Below are positions 35,013-48,800 of a stretch of 64,000 nt of DNA, piece by piece. The stretch's first letter is position 1. Every line of letters begins with the position of its first letter. Under the pieces are notes generated by a model. The model did not search any database. It saw nothing but the letters and a program-made list of their open reading frames with translations, and was not told where the DNA came from. The stretch covers positions 7,053,130 to 7,117,129 of the forward strand of contig OX359191.1 of the NCBI GenBank assembly GCA_947172415.1, written 5' to 3'. The position numbers and the translations under genes are program-made. Origin of the DNA: Chondrosia reniformis. Taxonomy: Eukaryota > Porifera > Demospongiae > Chondrillida > Chondrillidae.

Positions 35013-38000
35013 GTGTACAATGAGACAATCAGAGATTTGTTGCTCCCATCAGGGCCCCTGAAAATGAGGGACGACAGAGGAACCTTGGTGGTCAATGGGC
35101 TCTCATTACATAAGGTACACACTTATAGTAGTGACTGATTGCACACAGATACATATGTATGCTACCTCCTCTCCCCCTCCTCCACCCCCAGCCTCATGAT
35201 GCTAATGAGCTCCTGGGCATGCTGGAGCATGGCAATAAGAACAGGACACAACACCCAACTGAAGCCAACGCAACCTCCTCCCGATCACATGCTGTGTTCC
35301 AAGTGCATATCCACCAGAAGCCTCGTACAGCTGGTCTGAGCACTGAAGTGAGAACTGCAAAGCTGTCCCTGATTGATCTTGCTGGATCAGAGAGGGCTAC
35401 GGTCACATGTAACAAGGGAGCTCGCATGAGAGAAGGAACTAATATTAACAGATCTTTGCTGGCACTGGGAAATTGTATCAATGCACTGGCAAACAAAAAG
35501 GTGGGCATTCTCAAGAATATATAATAGCAACATACGTATGTACGTATGATGTAGCAATCATTTGAGTGATATTTGTATTTAATTTCTTTGCAGAACAAAA
35601 CTGGTTATGTACCTTACAGAGAAAGTAAATTAACCAGACTCCTGAAGGATTCACTAGGAGGATCATGTCAAACTGTCTTGATTGCCAATATTAGGTAATA
35701 CATATATACGTACGTATGTACATACATACATACTAATACATTCACACATGGTATGAGAATATTCATATGTACTTAAATATGGCATTAATGTTAATACAAT
35801 TAAAGTCATATAAACGTGCTTACATATTAAAATCATTTATTATAATTACCATTATAAATATAAATCATTTATTGCACATTTAATCAGACATGAATTGTTT
35901 TGTATATCAATGTTGTTGATTGTTATTGTAGTCCATCAGCACTGACCTTTGATGATACTTATAATACTCTGAAATATGCAGACAGAGCAAAACAGATCAA
36001 GTCACAAGTAAGAAATCTTAACTACGTAACTGTACATCAACACAACATTGTGCACCTCAATATTTTTCCTTCCATGTTCTTCTACTCTCCCTCCCTCTAC
36101 CTCTCAGTTGGTTAGGAATGTGGTGAGTGTGGACTATCATCTGTCAAAGTACAAGGAGATCGTGGACGACCTTCAGAAGGAGATCACTCATCTCAAATCA
36201 AAGCTGGCAAGTCATGGTCCCATTAAAGGAGCATTTGATAAAGTGGAGGCAGCCAGATTAAAGGCATTGATATCAGATGTGTATGGTTGCCATGGCAATG
36301 TACGCAAGGAGCTGGCAGAGGCAGAGTGTAGTGGTGAACGGTTAAATGCAAAAAGAAAGAGATGATAGATTCTGTATAGAAGATGTGAAGCATTTAATAT
36401 ATCACTGGAAAGAAGAGATAATGTACGTATGTGTATGTTTAAAGCTACATAAAATGTACGTACGTACCTACGTATGTATGTGTATATCCTGTGTATATAC
36501 ATACATATTTCGTTACATTTAAAGCTACATAATTTTTTTAGCTATATATAAACTATCAACTGTTAGCTATGAACTACATATGTACATATATACGTATATA
36601 ATTGTTTAAATTTACATTTAAGTATACATGTGGCATGTTGTACTTGTGTATACGTATATAGATGAAGTGTCGAATAGTTAATCTAGAGGAAAAGATAAGA
36701 GCCATTGCTGCGCAGAAGGAAGATCTTAGTAAACATCTCCATGACAACCAGGATGAAATTTATAAGATGCAAAATGAAATTAAAGCAAGTCTGGCTAAGC
36801 GATTTGATTCCTTTGTACTGAGTGAGTATGTATCCATGGTAACTGAAGCTGAGAAACATCGCGTGGAAGGAGCTCACAGTAGAGTTCAAGGGAGATCTCT
36901 GAGAAAACTGGTGAAGCAGCTGCAGCAAGATATGGACAGGAGCAACAGGTTAACTTGGAGATACAGTATAGTGTAGTTACTAACCTTACTATATGTATGC
37001 ATGTACATACCAGTATGTGTGTATATAGATTCACACAGTATACAGCTAAATAATGTGATGTTTCCATTTCTCTTGCAGATTACTAGCTTGCACAATTGGG
37101 TTTATCCAGGATGTGGAACCGTGCTTCAGTCAGAACACCATTCTCCTCAACAAGTATCGTGCTCTGGTGAGGCAGCTTCAAAGTGAGAAGGGAGTAGCAT
37201 GGGCGGATGAGGACCAGGAGGCCCATGAGAGCACGTTTAGATCATCAGTCCAGTTGGATTCCCCTCCTGCACTCTCAAAGACCACATCTCCCACATCACC
37301 TGCAGCGGGTGACTCAAAGACCACTCCCCCTACATCACCTGCAGCTGGTGACTCAAAGACCACTCCCCCTACATCACCCAGTAATTCAGAGGGTTCTCCC
37401 CTTTCTTCACCTAATTTACATTTGAAGAGTACAGCTGTAAGAAGCAATACCACTCCATATACACTAGCTTCAAAGCAGGCTGTACCTCCTAGTGAAATGT
37501 CAACCATAGCTCCTCCTAGCTCAGTGTCAAATCTACCGCAACCTCTTCCTAGCTCAGTGTCAAATCTACTGCAACCTCCTACTAGTATTATGCCACCTCC
37601 CTCCAGCAGTGTCCTCTGTACACCAGTAAGGGTGACAGCACTCACCTCTTTCAGCTCCTTCACGCCCTCTCCAGCTGTGGCACGCCTCCTCAGCTCAATG
37701 AAGACCATGGGCCACTCCTCCTTACGTAAGAAGGTCCCTGAAGCAGTTAGACCTGTCATCCAACCATTTGAGGAGAAGCAGAGAAGAAATGGCATCAAAC
37801 CAATTGGAAACAAAAGTAACACTCAAAGGAAGACCACATTACGCAACAGTGAACGCTCTTTGAGGTCAAACACAGTCTCCAGTCCTGATGATCTACCAAA
37901 TAGAAGAATGGACTGTGAATGAACACAAAAGTGGAGTTCTAAAGAGGTCACATGACACTCATTCAGCTAGAAGGACACCCAAGAATCACCAAAAACTTTT

Positions 38001-39201
38001 AAAGGTCTTAGGTATGGATTATTTAATTGTCATTTTAATGTTGTCAATACCCTTTTCACCAGAGCTTCAATCAGAAAATGTTGAAACCCATTTAACATCT
38101 GCTGCATTTTTACATAATAAAATATACATAGTTACCAATACAAGTAACCAATACATCAGATATGTAGATATAATATGTTACTGTTATATGCATATGTAAA
38201 AATAATCTAATGCACTACATGTTATGCCTATTCTTAAAAAAATAAATTTAAAAGCCTATATATAGGGAACTAAACCTGGTGAGAGCTTTGGATGAGGATA
38301 CAGGAGTCTTGTCTTCCTTCTTTTGTACCACTGGGCTTTTTCTTGATCTTTTGTGAATCTTTGGCCATCCCAGTATGTATATATGTACGTATAATAATAA
38401 TAATTGCATATATCTGTACATACATGCACGATACTCTTTCTCTTGGTTTGTTTTATGTACGAACATACATACATACATATGTATGATACATTTCTCTTGT
38501 TGTAGGAGACAAACCTCCAGAAAGAGTAAAGTCAAAACAACCAAACTACTTAACTCTAACTAAAGCTGCTGCTTCAAAGAGATATGTCACTAAATCCTCT
38601 AGATATTCAAAACGGTTTGTATCACAGTATATACGTATGTATATATGTATATGATAGGTTACTGTTGGCTGTCTTTAGGTATATACATACACGTATGTAT
38701 GTACATAGTATACGTAGTTCATAAGTATTTGATTAATAAAACACTACAATATTTCCTGTAATGTACGTACAGTACGTCCTGTAATGTACGTACAGTAGAT
38801 ATGTATGGTTGACATCAGAATAAACAATAACAGAATAAAAATAGTTCTCCTACATATTATTATTCTCACTCTTATTATTAAAGTGCCCATGCATGTACAT
38901 ACATTAATTATAAGGTGTAGATAGATGCCAAACAGTTCTGGTTAAGGGGCACAGGGTTATACCTGGACACGTATAAACCATCGCCACTTAAGGCTACCAG
39001 GCCGTCCACCCAGGTACATAGCCCGACTGCCTTATTATTTATTAGCAAAAACCTGGATTAGGATATTTCATATTCTTTCTTTAATAATTCATATTCTTTC
39101 TTTATTAATGTACCTACTGTAGAGGTCACTTTGACAAAGAGAACTGTTACTCAATCTCATCTTCATTTCCAAGCAACAGAAGAACAGTTACAGGACATTG
39201 A
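35013..39201 (+). pseudogene. Kinesin-8 (KIF18-like) copy K3, truncated and with stops
   Basis: Exons: 35013-35114, 35192-35500, 35594-35694, 35932-36007, 36108-36422, 36662-36948, 37079-38011, 38506-38614, 39123-39201. The C-terminal half of the motor is intact, with switch I SSRSH, DLAGSER and [17 protein letters not shown], and the neck/coiled exons follow. The N-terminal half with the P-loop is not present upstream. Two adjacent stops, TGA and TAG at 36363-36368, replace the Arg-Glu seen in K1 and K4. A 101-bp deletion near 37908 shifts the tail frame compared with K2 and K4. These lesions differ from those of K1, so each copy died separately or after duplication. Confidence 0.85.
38930..39035. 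other. GC-richer conserved block (K3 copy)
   Basis: Copy of the block at 6875-6981, with only scattered differences. Confidence 0.5.
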
Positions 39202-39863
39202 ATAAGAGATGTTACATATATACATACAAAAATGAATTTTAAATAAATGTATTATATATAGTCTTTAGATGATTGTTTATAATGCTTTCTTTTGTGTTGT
39301 ACTATTGTTCTATTGTGTATAATTAAAGAATTTGAGATATCAATGTTTCGATGATTAGCTTGAAAACATGTACTATAGCTACCCATATTCAAATCTAGAC
39401 AATTTCAAATTGACTAAAATACAAATGCAATTTATATGTAATTGCAAAAGATCTACTTAGATATATACATACAGGGTAAGTTGCCATGCAATTATTTATG
39501 AAATTAATGATTTATAAATTACTTCATGATCGATATCAGCATGAATAATTAATACCCCAATTTTCTTACATGTACATATATATACATCTACTTTAGAGTT
39601 TAAAAGGCCTATAGAGAACTAAACCTATAGCTAGGTCTATGTGAGAGCTTTGCAATTGGATGAGGGTAAGAGGTTAACGTTTCTCCTATTTCTACTTCTC
39701 CACTAGGCCAGACAGCTGTTTGTATGTGTGTGAATATTGCAATACAACTTCACTGTTTAGAATCAACCATAATCTTGTTCATTATACAATGATACAACAC
39801 TTGATACAATATATACATCATGATCATACACTAATATGTATAGCTAAATTAAATGTTCCCTCT

Positions 39864-42800
39864 TCATTCAAACCCTCCTTCAGAGATAAGGTACTTCACT
39901 ACATCTTTGTGTCCTTCCCTCCTAGCCACTGTCAAGCAGTCCTCTCCAAGTGTATTAACATCAAACTTCCTTCTTCCAAATAAGGGCAATAAGTACTTGA
40001 TAACTTGGAGATGGCCATTAAGACAGGCAAAGTGTAGAGCATTGTTTCCATACTACAAGATAATCACAATTATGAATATAAACATGAAAACAAACATATA
40101 CAGTATGCTTGGGTCGGTTGTCCAGACAGAACGTTGCAATCGATAATCAGTAAAAGGTTATCGCTGCATGGTCATGTCATTCTGTGGGAAAGTATAAGTA
40201 GAGATATGTTGCACTTGTAGTTAATATGTAAATCAGGACCAGTATATCTACTTCAAATTGTTCACTAGACTATGGGGACGGCATATACTGCTAATCATCC
40301 AAAATGAAGTGGAATTTATATGTTTACATAATATTGCTGATCATGTTTATCTATACAGCCAATGGGATGTATCTGAGAAGGTCGCATGACTGACACTTTT
40401 TCTTAGTTAATTCAGCCAAATAAGAGTTGGAATAAACAGGTGACCTTCCAATCAAGTCAATAGTGGCACTGGTGCCTTTGAATTAGTACAAATGTTTAAG
40501 TCGGTAGACATTGTGCTCTTCCACTTGTGGTCTAAATATTACATAATAATCATAATCACTACATACGGGTGAATGAGGTATTCAGTACCTATATACGTAT
40601 ATATCTATAGGAAATCATTTTAGCATATCAGTGAGGAGATCTAACTAAAAGACAGTAGTCATAGAGACAAGCTAGTATGAGAAACTAGTTTGCTTAGTTG
40701 TAAAATTGTGTTATTGTGTCTTATAAATCATGTGACCTTCCACAGTAAACAGGGTAATAATAAGTAATAAGTTATAAAATTATAAAGATTTTGCAGCGTC
40801 AACACAATGTTGTGACTGCAAGTTATGCAAGATTATGTACAGTATTAAAAATACTTATTTCAATTTTGCATCATCTCTCATCATGATGTATAAAGTTCAA
40901 ATTTTGTTTCTCCACCAATTCTGGCCTAAATATTACATAATAATCAATACATTGCTATCAATGCAAATGTGCCTCACAAACTGTAAACCAAACAAGCAAT
41001 ATTCCACCCCACACTAACAACAGTTCTACTTTAGAGAAATTACAAATATAAATATTAATTTCTATATATGTGCTTTTGAAGCATCCAGCATAAAGAATAG
41101 CATATGATGTATCCCATGATTAATATTGAAATTAAAGTCCTTTGCAAAGCCCCATCAGGCTACACCCATCTGAACTAAATAAATAAACTCATATATAGAA
41201 TTAACAAAAACTAAAGATACATTTTGACTAAGTTCTACAAATGTCTGTTACCTAATCAAACTATAATAAATTGATTCTCTCTTATAAATCATATGTGACC
41301 TTCCACAGTAAACAGGGTAATAATAAGTAATAAGTTATAAAATTATAAAGATACTTTTGCAGCGTCAACACAATGTTCACAATTAATATCTACCAACACA
41401 AGTTGAATCGCTTAGCTCTTAACTTTATACTTAATGACTATGGTACGTATATGTACTATCCAACACTTGCTACAACAACACTTACTTTTTACACAGGATA
41501 TCTAACCTTGCTTTTGTGGTACACATTAGCTTTACCTTCCTCTGTCAGATGTTGAACTACTTGTAATTGACCTTCCTGACAGGCTAGCAGTAGAGCTGTC
41601 TTACCATTCTAAATTAAGAAATATGTAAACTCATTGAAATCAGTTTTAACACTTCAATCATTGAAATTCATACAAATGCTATACTGCTATATAGTTCACA
41701 ATTATCATGTTGTTAAACTACGTACCTATTAACATAAACTACTTACATTTACATTTAACAAAATGTTAAACATCTAACTACATTACATGATCAGCCATGG
41801 CATAACCATAATATAATAGAGTTTCGTAATGTTACTATTACAAATACTTAATATGTAATCACACTACTGTAGTTCACCATTCTTTATACAATTACTCCAG
41901 TTACCTCACTATAACAATATAAGAGACACTAACTCATTTCTTACCTTATTCCTTTCTTCAGAAGAGAACTTCAGTTCTTCAACAATGTGGCTCACCATTG
42001 CAGGATTGTCTTGTTTATTTCTACTGGCATAGTGAATTATACTGTCTCCATATACATCAACATCATGGAGTTTACCAGCTTCTATGAACTTTGGTAGTAG
42101 GAACTTCAGTAAATCCACATTGCCACTAATGGCAGACCAGTGTAAGGCATTTATATCATACTGGATTAGGAAGCATAAGACAGAAGCTTAAAGGTTTTTG
42201 ATAAAGAAGTGATATAGACATTCAGAAACATATACTATATACTATACACTTGCACTATATCAACTCCTAAATAGTATTTTTTACATGTACGGTACGCGTC
42301 AAAAGTAAGGCTTATACTCGCGAGTTTCGAGTGCGAGTGCCTCGACGAGGCGAGTGCTAACGAGTGGCATTTATCTCGAGAGTTTAGCGAGGGCCAAATC
42401 GAGTGCGCACGACAGGCCCTGAAAGCGATAATGATGTGAATACGTAGGTGTCAGATTTTTTAATCACCATTCGAGAATCGAGTGAACGAAACGAGTGAAC
42501 GAAACGAGTGAACGAAACGAGTGAACGAAACGAGTGAACGAAACGAGTATCAAGTAATGGCAACCAGAAAGGAAAATTGGATATCAATCAAATGGATCGG
42601 GGGAAGATGTGATGGCATCGGTTACGACATCAACAAAAGGAACGTCAACACTAAGCCGCCATTCAAAATAGGGCAGATAGTTGAACTTAAGAAGCTCAAA
42701 GGAGCACGTCCTGGCCAAAAAGGAGAGATTATCAGAGCAGAAAAATCGTTATTAGAAGGCAAGTGCACCAAACGAAAAGTATCAGAACGTACCGAAAATG

Positions 42801-45800
42801 AAAATGATGTAGCGAACAAAGGAAAGCCGAAACAATTAAAAAGAAAGGGAAAGGATATTCCGGTTAGTTTGATATTTTAATTGAACTTGCGCAAAAATCG
42901 TAAATTCATACGTACGTATATATACGCATCCATTTTTAACAATGCAGAAATTTTTGAGTATTGCTACTGGCTGGAAACCTACTGTTGAATCAGAGTGCAC
43001 AGAGTCTAAAGAACTTAGTAGTGGAAGCGACATCATATCTGAAGAAGACTTTGATAAATTCTTGAATGAAGAAGAAGGAATGCAGGAAGGTCATGATGAC
43101 ATGGTTACTGAATTTATATCTGAAGAAATCCCACAAGATACATCAGATGATCATGAATGTGTGCCTACTCACCATTTGAGGGACATCACCAATTATGACC
43201 CATCTTCCAAGAAGGCAATTGAAAGTAATCAGTCACTACTTTCATCTCACAATACCAGTACAAATTTGGATATTGAGAAGACTACAGACATAATTATGGA
43301 TTATGTTCATGAAGAGCTACACGAGATTAAAGAGAGCTTCCATGCTCAACTTGAGGAACAACAGTCTACCTTCCAGAAAGCCATTCAGGAACTGCAGCAA
43401 AGAATTGGTTCTTTGGAGGAGAAATTAAACAAAGGAGCTAAAACTGACTCCATCTTGGAAACATCCATATCGAGGGCTGACAAGAGTCTTTCTGAATTCG
43501 ACGTCTTGAATACGTCTTCCATGTTTGCCGACGAAGATGTTTTATTAGCTATGACACACATACAGCCCAGGCCAACAAGGTGTAGACTGGCAAGAGAACT
43601 TATTAAAGCCAAGTTACCGACCCATCTAAGAGGGGTATCAAATTGTAATGGAAGTCAAGGAAAGCGGCCAATTGACTTTGGGCTACTACAGGCAGTAGAG
43701 AAGAAATGCTTTGCATATTTCCCCCTCACTCAAGTAGAGAATTATGCTTCAGCATGGCAAAGCTGCAAAGATTCAATTAACGAGTGGTGCCGGCGAATAA
43801 ATCGTTACAATAGGCTAGGTGGTAACAGCCAGACAGTAGCATGACTTACTATACTCTGACATATTTATATATTTTGGACATATTATACATATACGTATGA
43901 CATACGTATATGACACTGTATTATTCAGTATATATTTATATTTTTATTCTAAAAATGTTTAATATACAAGAGAAAATGACTGTATTATTAATTTAGTTAC
44001 ATTAAATAAATTATATATTATATAATACATAAAACCAAAAAATGTTAAGATATATGTACGTATGAACTATTCACCAGTTGGTCCTCCTTCACAGTCGATT
44101 ACCTTAGGAATAACCTTGTGCAAGTGGTTAATATATCTTGTACACAGATCTGGCGTCATCTTCTCTGCCCAGAATCTTTCAATGCCTTGCACTAGCTCTG
44201 CTTGAGTCAGTGGCTTAACTTTTCGGCAGAGAAACCTCTTCAGTTGAGCCCATACCTTCTCAATGGGATTTAGGTCTGGGCTTTCTGCAGGTGTTCTCCA
44301 CCAGTTAATCCCTGTCTTCCTCATCATTTCAGCTGCTTTCTTAGATGTATGCTTAGGATCATTGTCCTGTTGAAATCGTTCGATGTTAGGATGATCCCTT
44401 AAAAATGGTAATAATGCAGACTCCAGGATTTCTATATAAAAGTCAGCATCCATATTTCCAGTAAAGATTACTATGTTGGTTGGCCCTTCCATTGATATCC
44501 CGGCCCAAATGTGAACTTTCAAGGGATGCTTTGGTTTTGGCTTAAGCGGACGAGGCATATCTTTCTTATACCTGCACTTTGAGTAATACCTTGCCAGTTG
44601 TACCGTACTTTCATCCGTAAATACCACATCATGAAAATTGTCTCCTGTACCTAAAAGTTGTTTGCAAAATTCCAGTCTCTTTTCTTTGTTTTTCTGTCTA
44701 ATCATCTGACAGTATCTTGGTTTCGAGCAGATCCAATTTAGTTTTTCTTTTACTGCCCTTTGAATTGTTGGTCTCCTAATAAATTGTCCACTTTCTTTCC
44801 ACAATAGCTTTTGTAAATCAGTTGTAGATAGTTCATCATCTCTAAGAAGCCACTGATCTATCATTTTCTTCTGATCATCCTTTAACAACTCAGGTCTTCC
44901 ACTCCTTTTCGCATCTTCTAAGGTTTTGGTCTGTCGATACTTCTTAAGCAATCGATATATCGCCGAAATCGATACCTCAATTGATTCTTTAGCCAATTCT
45001 TTCCTGATTCGGCCATAAGAATAGGTATATTCGGTCGCAAGGACTACGACACGTTGTCTAGCATAAAGAGATAGTCTTGGCATAGCGGCGTCACTTCTCA
45101 AATCTCGAATTTCTCACCTAAAAACGTGTTGCTTTTAGCACTCAAAGCAAACGTATTTCCCCAATGATATTAGATCGAGGTGTAGTCGAGTGATGCTCGA
45201 GATTATTCGAGTAGATCGAGGTGTAGTCGAGTGATGCTCGAGATTTATTCGAGTAGATCGAGGTGTAGTCGAGTGATGCTCGAGATTATTCGAGTAATTT
45301 GCCCTCATTTCTCGAAATCGTCAACTAAACGTGTCGATTTACATCACTCGGTAATAGTCAATTTACCCCTCGATGGGCACCTTTCGAGATCGAGAATTTG
45401 TCGAGTGATCCTTCGAGGTTATCACTCGCCTTGTCGAGGCACTCGCACTCGAATCTCGCGAGTATAAGCCTTACTTTTGACGCGTACCGTAAATTAGTGA
45501 GAATTTGTGTCCAAACACTGGACACTAATATACTCAACATTACAGGGATATCATGAATACTTGATTAACAATGGCCCTTATGACAGGCAAAGTGTAGAGC
45601 ACTGTTTCCATACTACAAGATACACATACGTAATTATGGATTTCAACATGAAAACAAACATACAAGTGTAGCAATGGTACACTTGTAGTTAATATGTAAA
45701 TCAGGACCAGTATATCTACTTCAAATTGTTCACTAGACTATGGGGACGGCATATACTGCTAATCATCCAAAATGGAGTGGAATTTATATGTTTAGATAAT

Positions 45801-48800
45801 ATTGCTGATCATGTGACCTTCCATCAAGTCAATAGTGGCACTGGTGCCTTTGAATCAGCACAAATGTTTAGGTTGGTAGACATTGTGCTCTTCCACCTGT
45901 GGTCTAAATATTACATAATAATCAATACATTGCTATCAATGCAAATGTGCCACTCAAACTGTAAACCAAACAAGCAATATTCCACTCCACACTAACAACA
46001 AATCTACTACAGAGAAATGACAAATATTGTGCTTTTGAAGCATCCGTAAAGCAGAGCATTTAAAATTAAAGATTAAGAAAGTCCTTTGCAAAGTCCCATC
46101 AGGCTACACCCTTCTGAACTAAATAAATAAACTCATATATAGAATTAACAAAAACTAAAAGATGCAGTAATTTTTGACTAAGTTCTACAAATGTGTTACC
46201 TAATCAAACTATAAAAATTGATTTTCTCTTATAAATCATATGTGACCTTCCACAGTAAACAGGTTAATAATAAGTAATAAGTTATAAATTATAAAGATAC
46301 TTTTGCAGCGTCAACACAATGTTCACAATTAATATCTACCAACACAAGTTGAATCACTTAGCTCTTAACTTTATACTTAAGGACTATGGTACGTATATGT
46401 ACTATCCAACACTGATTACAACAACACTTACTTTTTACACAGGATATCTTACCTTGTCCTTGTGGTACACATTAGCTTTATGTTCCTCTGTCAGATGTTG
46501 TACTACTTGTAACTGACCTTCCTGACAGGCTAGCAGTAGAGCTGTGGTACCATTCTAAAGTAAGAAATATGTAAACTCATTGAAATCAGTTACAACACTG
46601 CAATCACTGTACTTCAGACAAGTGACACAGATAGATAGTTCACAATTATCATGTTGTTAAACTACTTACATATTAACATAAACTACTTACATTTACATTT
46701 AACAAAAATGTTAAACGTCTAACTACATTACATGATCAACCATGGCTTAACCATCATATCAACTTTGCATGTACTAACAGACTTATTGCTTATTATACCT
46801 AGCTTAAATTAATCAACACTTTACAACTATTACATATTAATACTCACATTGCTTTCCTCTTCTAATTTGACATGATGTGTATCAATTAAGCAACTGATGA
46901 TGGCTTGTTTACCATACTTAGCTGCTATTATCAGAGGAGTCACACCTTCCTGCGTACATAAGAAGGGAAACATTTGAGATTGGAAACTTCTACATACAAC
47001 AAGTTATAGTTAACATCATTTAATTCCAAAGCCAAACACACATTATTGGTACTATTACAATATACACTTTATTAATTAACATTGTTGCAGATCCTTATAC
47101 ACATCATTGTACTATAATGTAATACAATTAGTACATACAACTAGTAGGTATGAGTTTCGTATTGTTACTATTACAAATACTTAATATGTAATCACACTAT
47201 TTTAGTTCACCATTCCTTATACAATTACCCCAGTTACCTCACTATAGCAATATAAGAGACACTAACTCATTTCTTACCTTAACCCTTTCTTCAGGAGAGA
47301 ACTTCAGTTCTTCAATAATGTGGCTCACCATTGCAGGATTGTCTTGTTCATTTCTGCTAGCATAGTGAAGTAGACTGTCTCGATATACATCAACATCATG
47401 GAGTTTACCAGCTTCTATGAACTTTGGTAGTAGGAACTTCAGTAAATCCACATTGCCACTAAAGGCAGACAAGTGTAAGGCATTTAAATCACCCTGGATT
47501 AGGAAGCATAAGACAGGAGTGTAAAGGTTATTGACAAAGAAGTTATATAGACATTCAGCAACATAATATATATACTATACACTTGCACTATATCAACTCC
47601 TAAACAGTATTTTTTACATGTAAATTAGTGAGAATTTGTGTCCAAACACTGGACACTAATATACTCAACATTACAGGGATATCATGGATACTTGATTAAC
47701 AATGGCCCTTATGACAGGCAAAGTGTAGAGCACTGTTTCCATACTACAAGATACACATACGTAATTATGGATTTCAACATGAAAACAAACATACAAGTGT
47801 AGCATTGGTACACTTGTAGTTAATATGTAAATCAGGACCAGTATATCTACTTCAAATTGTTCACTAGACTATGGGGACGGCATATACTGCTAATCATCCA
47901 AAATGGAGTAGAATTTACATGTTTTCATAATATTGCTGATCATGTGACCTTCCATCAAGTCAATAGTGGCACTGGTGCCTTTGAATCAGCACAAGTGTTT
48001 AGGTTGGTAGACGTTGTGCTCTACCACCTGTGGTCTAAATATTACATAATAATCACTACATTGCTATCAATGCAAATGTGCCACTCAAACTGTAAACCAA
48101 TCAATCAATATTCCACTCCACACTAACAACAGATCTACTTCAGAAAAATGACAAATATTGTGCTTTTGAAGCATCCAGTAAAGCAGAGCATTTAAAATTA
48201 AAGATTAAGAAAGTCCTTTGCAAAGTCCCATCAGGCTATATCCTTCTGAACTAAATAAATAAACTCATATATAGAATTAACAAAAACTAAAAGATGCATT
48301 AATATTTGACTAAGTTCTACAAATGTGTTACCTAATTAAACCATAAAAAATGATTTTCTCTTATAAATCATCATATGTGACCTTCCACAGTAAACAGGGT
48401 AATCCTGTAAGTTATATAATACGTACAAAGATACTTTACTATAAAGTCCTGAGTGGCTAGGAAGGCTCATGCTGAATTTAATTTACTCGTAAACGCTAGC
48501 TGACATGAAAATGGTTCTCTTAAGGATACAAGCACTACTGTATAAGTACACAAAGCAGACAGATAGTGATAGGTCACGTGAGATACAATAAAGCATGAAC
48601 AAGGGGAAAAATAGGAAGTACAAGTCAACAATACATTGTACCCTAATCCGTAAAGTGACAAGTTGGTAAAATCAAATAATAGTAAGTTAGGTGTGATACC
48701 AGTCCAATAGGGTGGTATAGATTCCTGGCATTGAGCCCCTTCCCCTATTGAGAGGGGCCTGCTCATGTTGGATATGACAGGACTCCAACAAGCAATGGGT

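Larger units (their letters stand above)
42290..45489. mobile_element. 3.2-kb Tc1-type transposon carrying a BEN-domain gene
   Basis: Inserted at TA: the empty site TACATGTAAATTAG is seen at about 10858 and 25450, and here it is split as TACATGTA / TAAATTAG. The element is 3200 bases. Its outer 35 bases (starting CGGTACGCGTCAAAAG) are perfect inverted copies at the two ends; similarity continues imperfectly to about 75 bases. Inside are a spliced plus-strand gene (42557-43844) and a minus-strand transposase (44067-45101), converging with 222 bases between stops. Both frames are intact and the ends are complete, so it may be autonomous and recent. Confidence 0.93.

Noticed and set aside
42290-45489. 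piggyBac or other TTAA element
   Set aside because: The empty-site comparison gives a TA duplication, and the transposase has Tc1-type DD34E motifs.
47857-48126. Recurring 89-codon plus-strand frame (also 11103, 25657, 45726)
   Set aside because: Lies in the ankyrin cassette intron and recurs only because the cassette is duplicated; length and frame vary between copies and no domain is visible.
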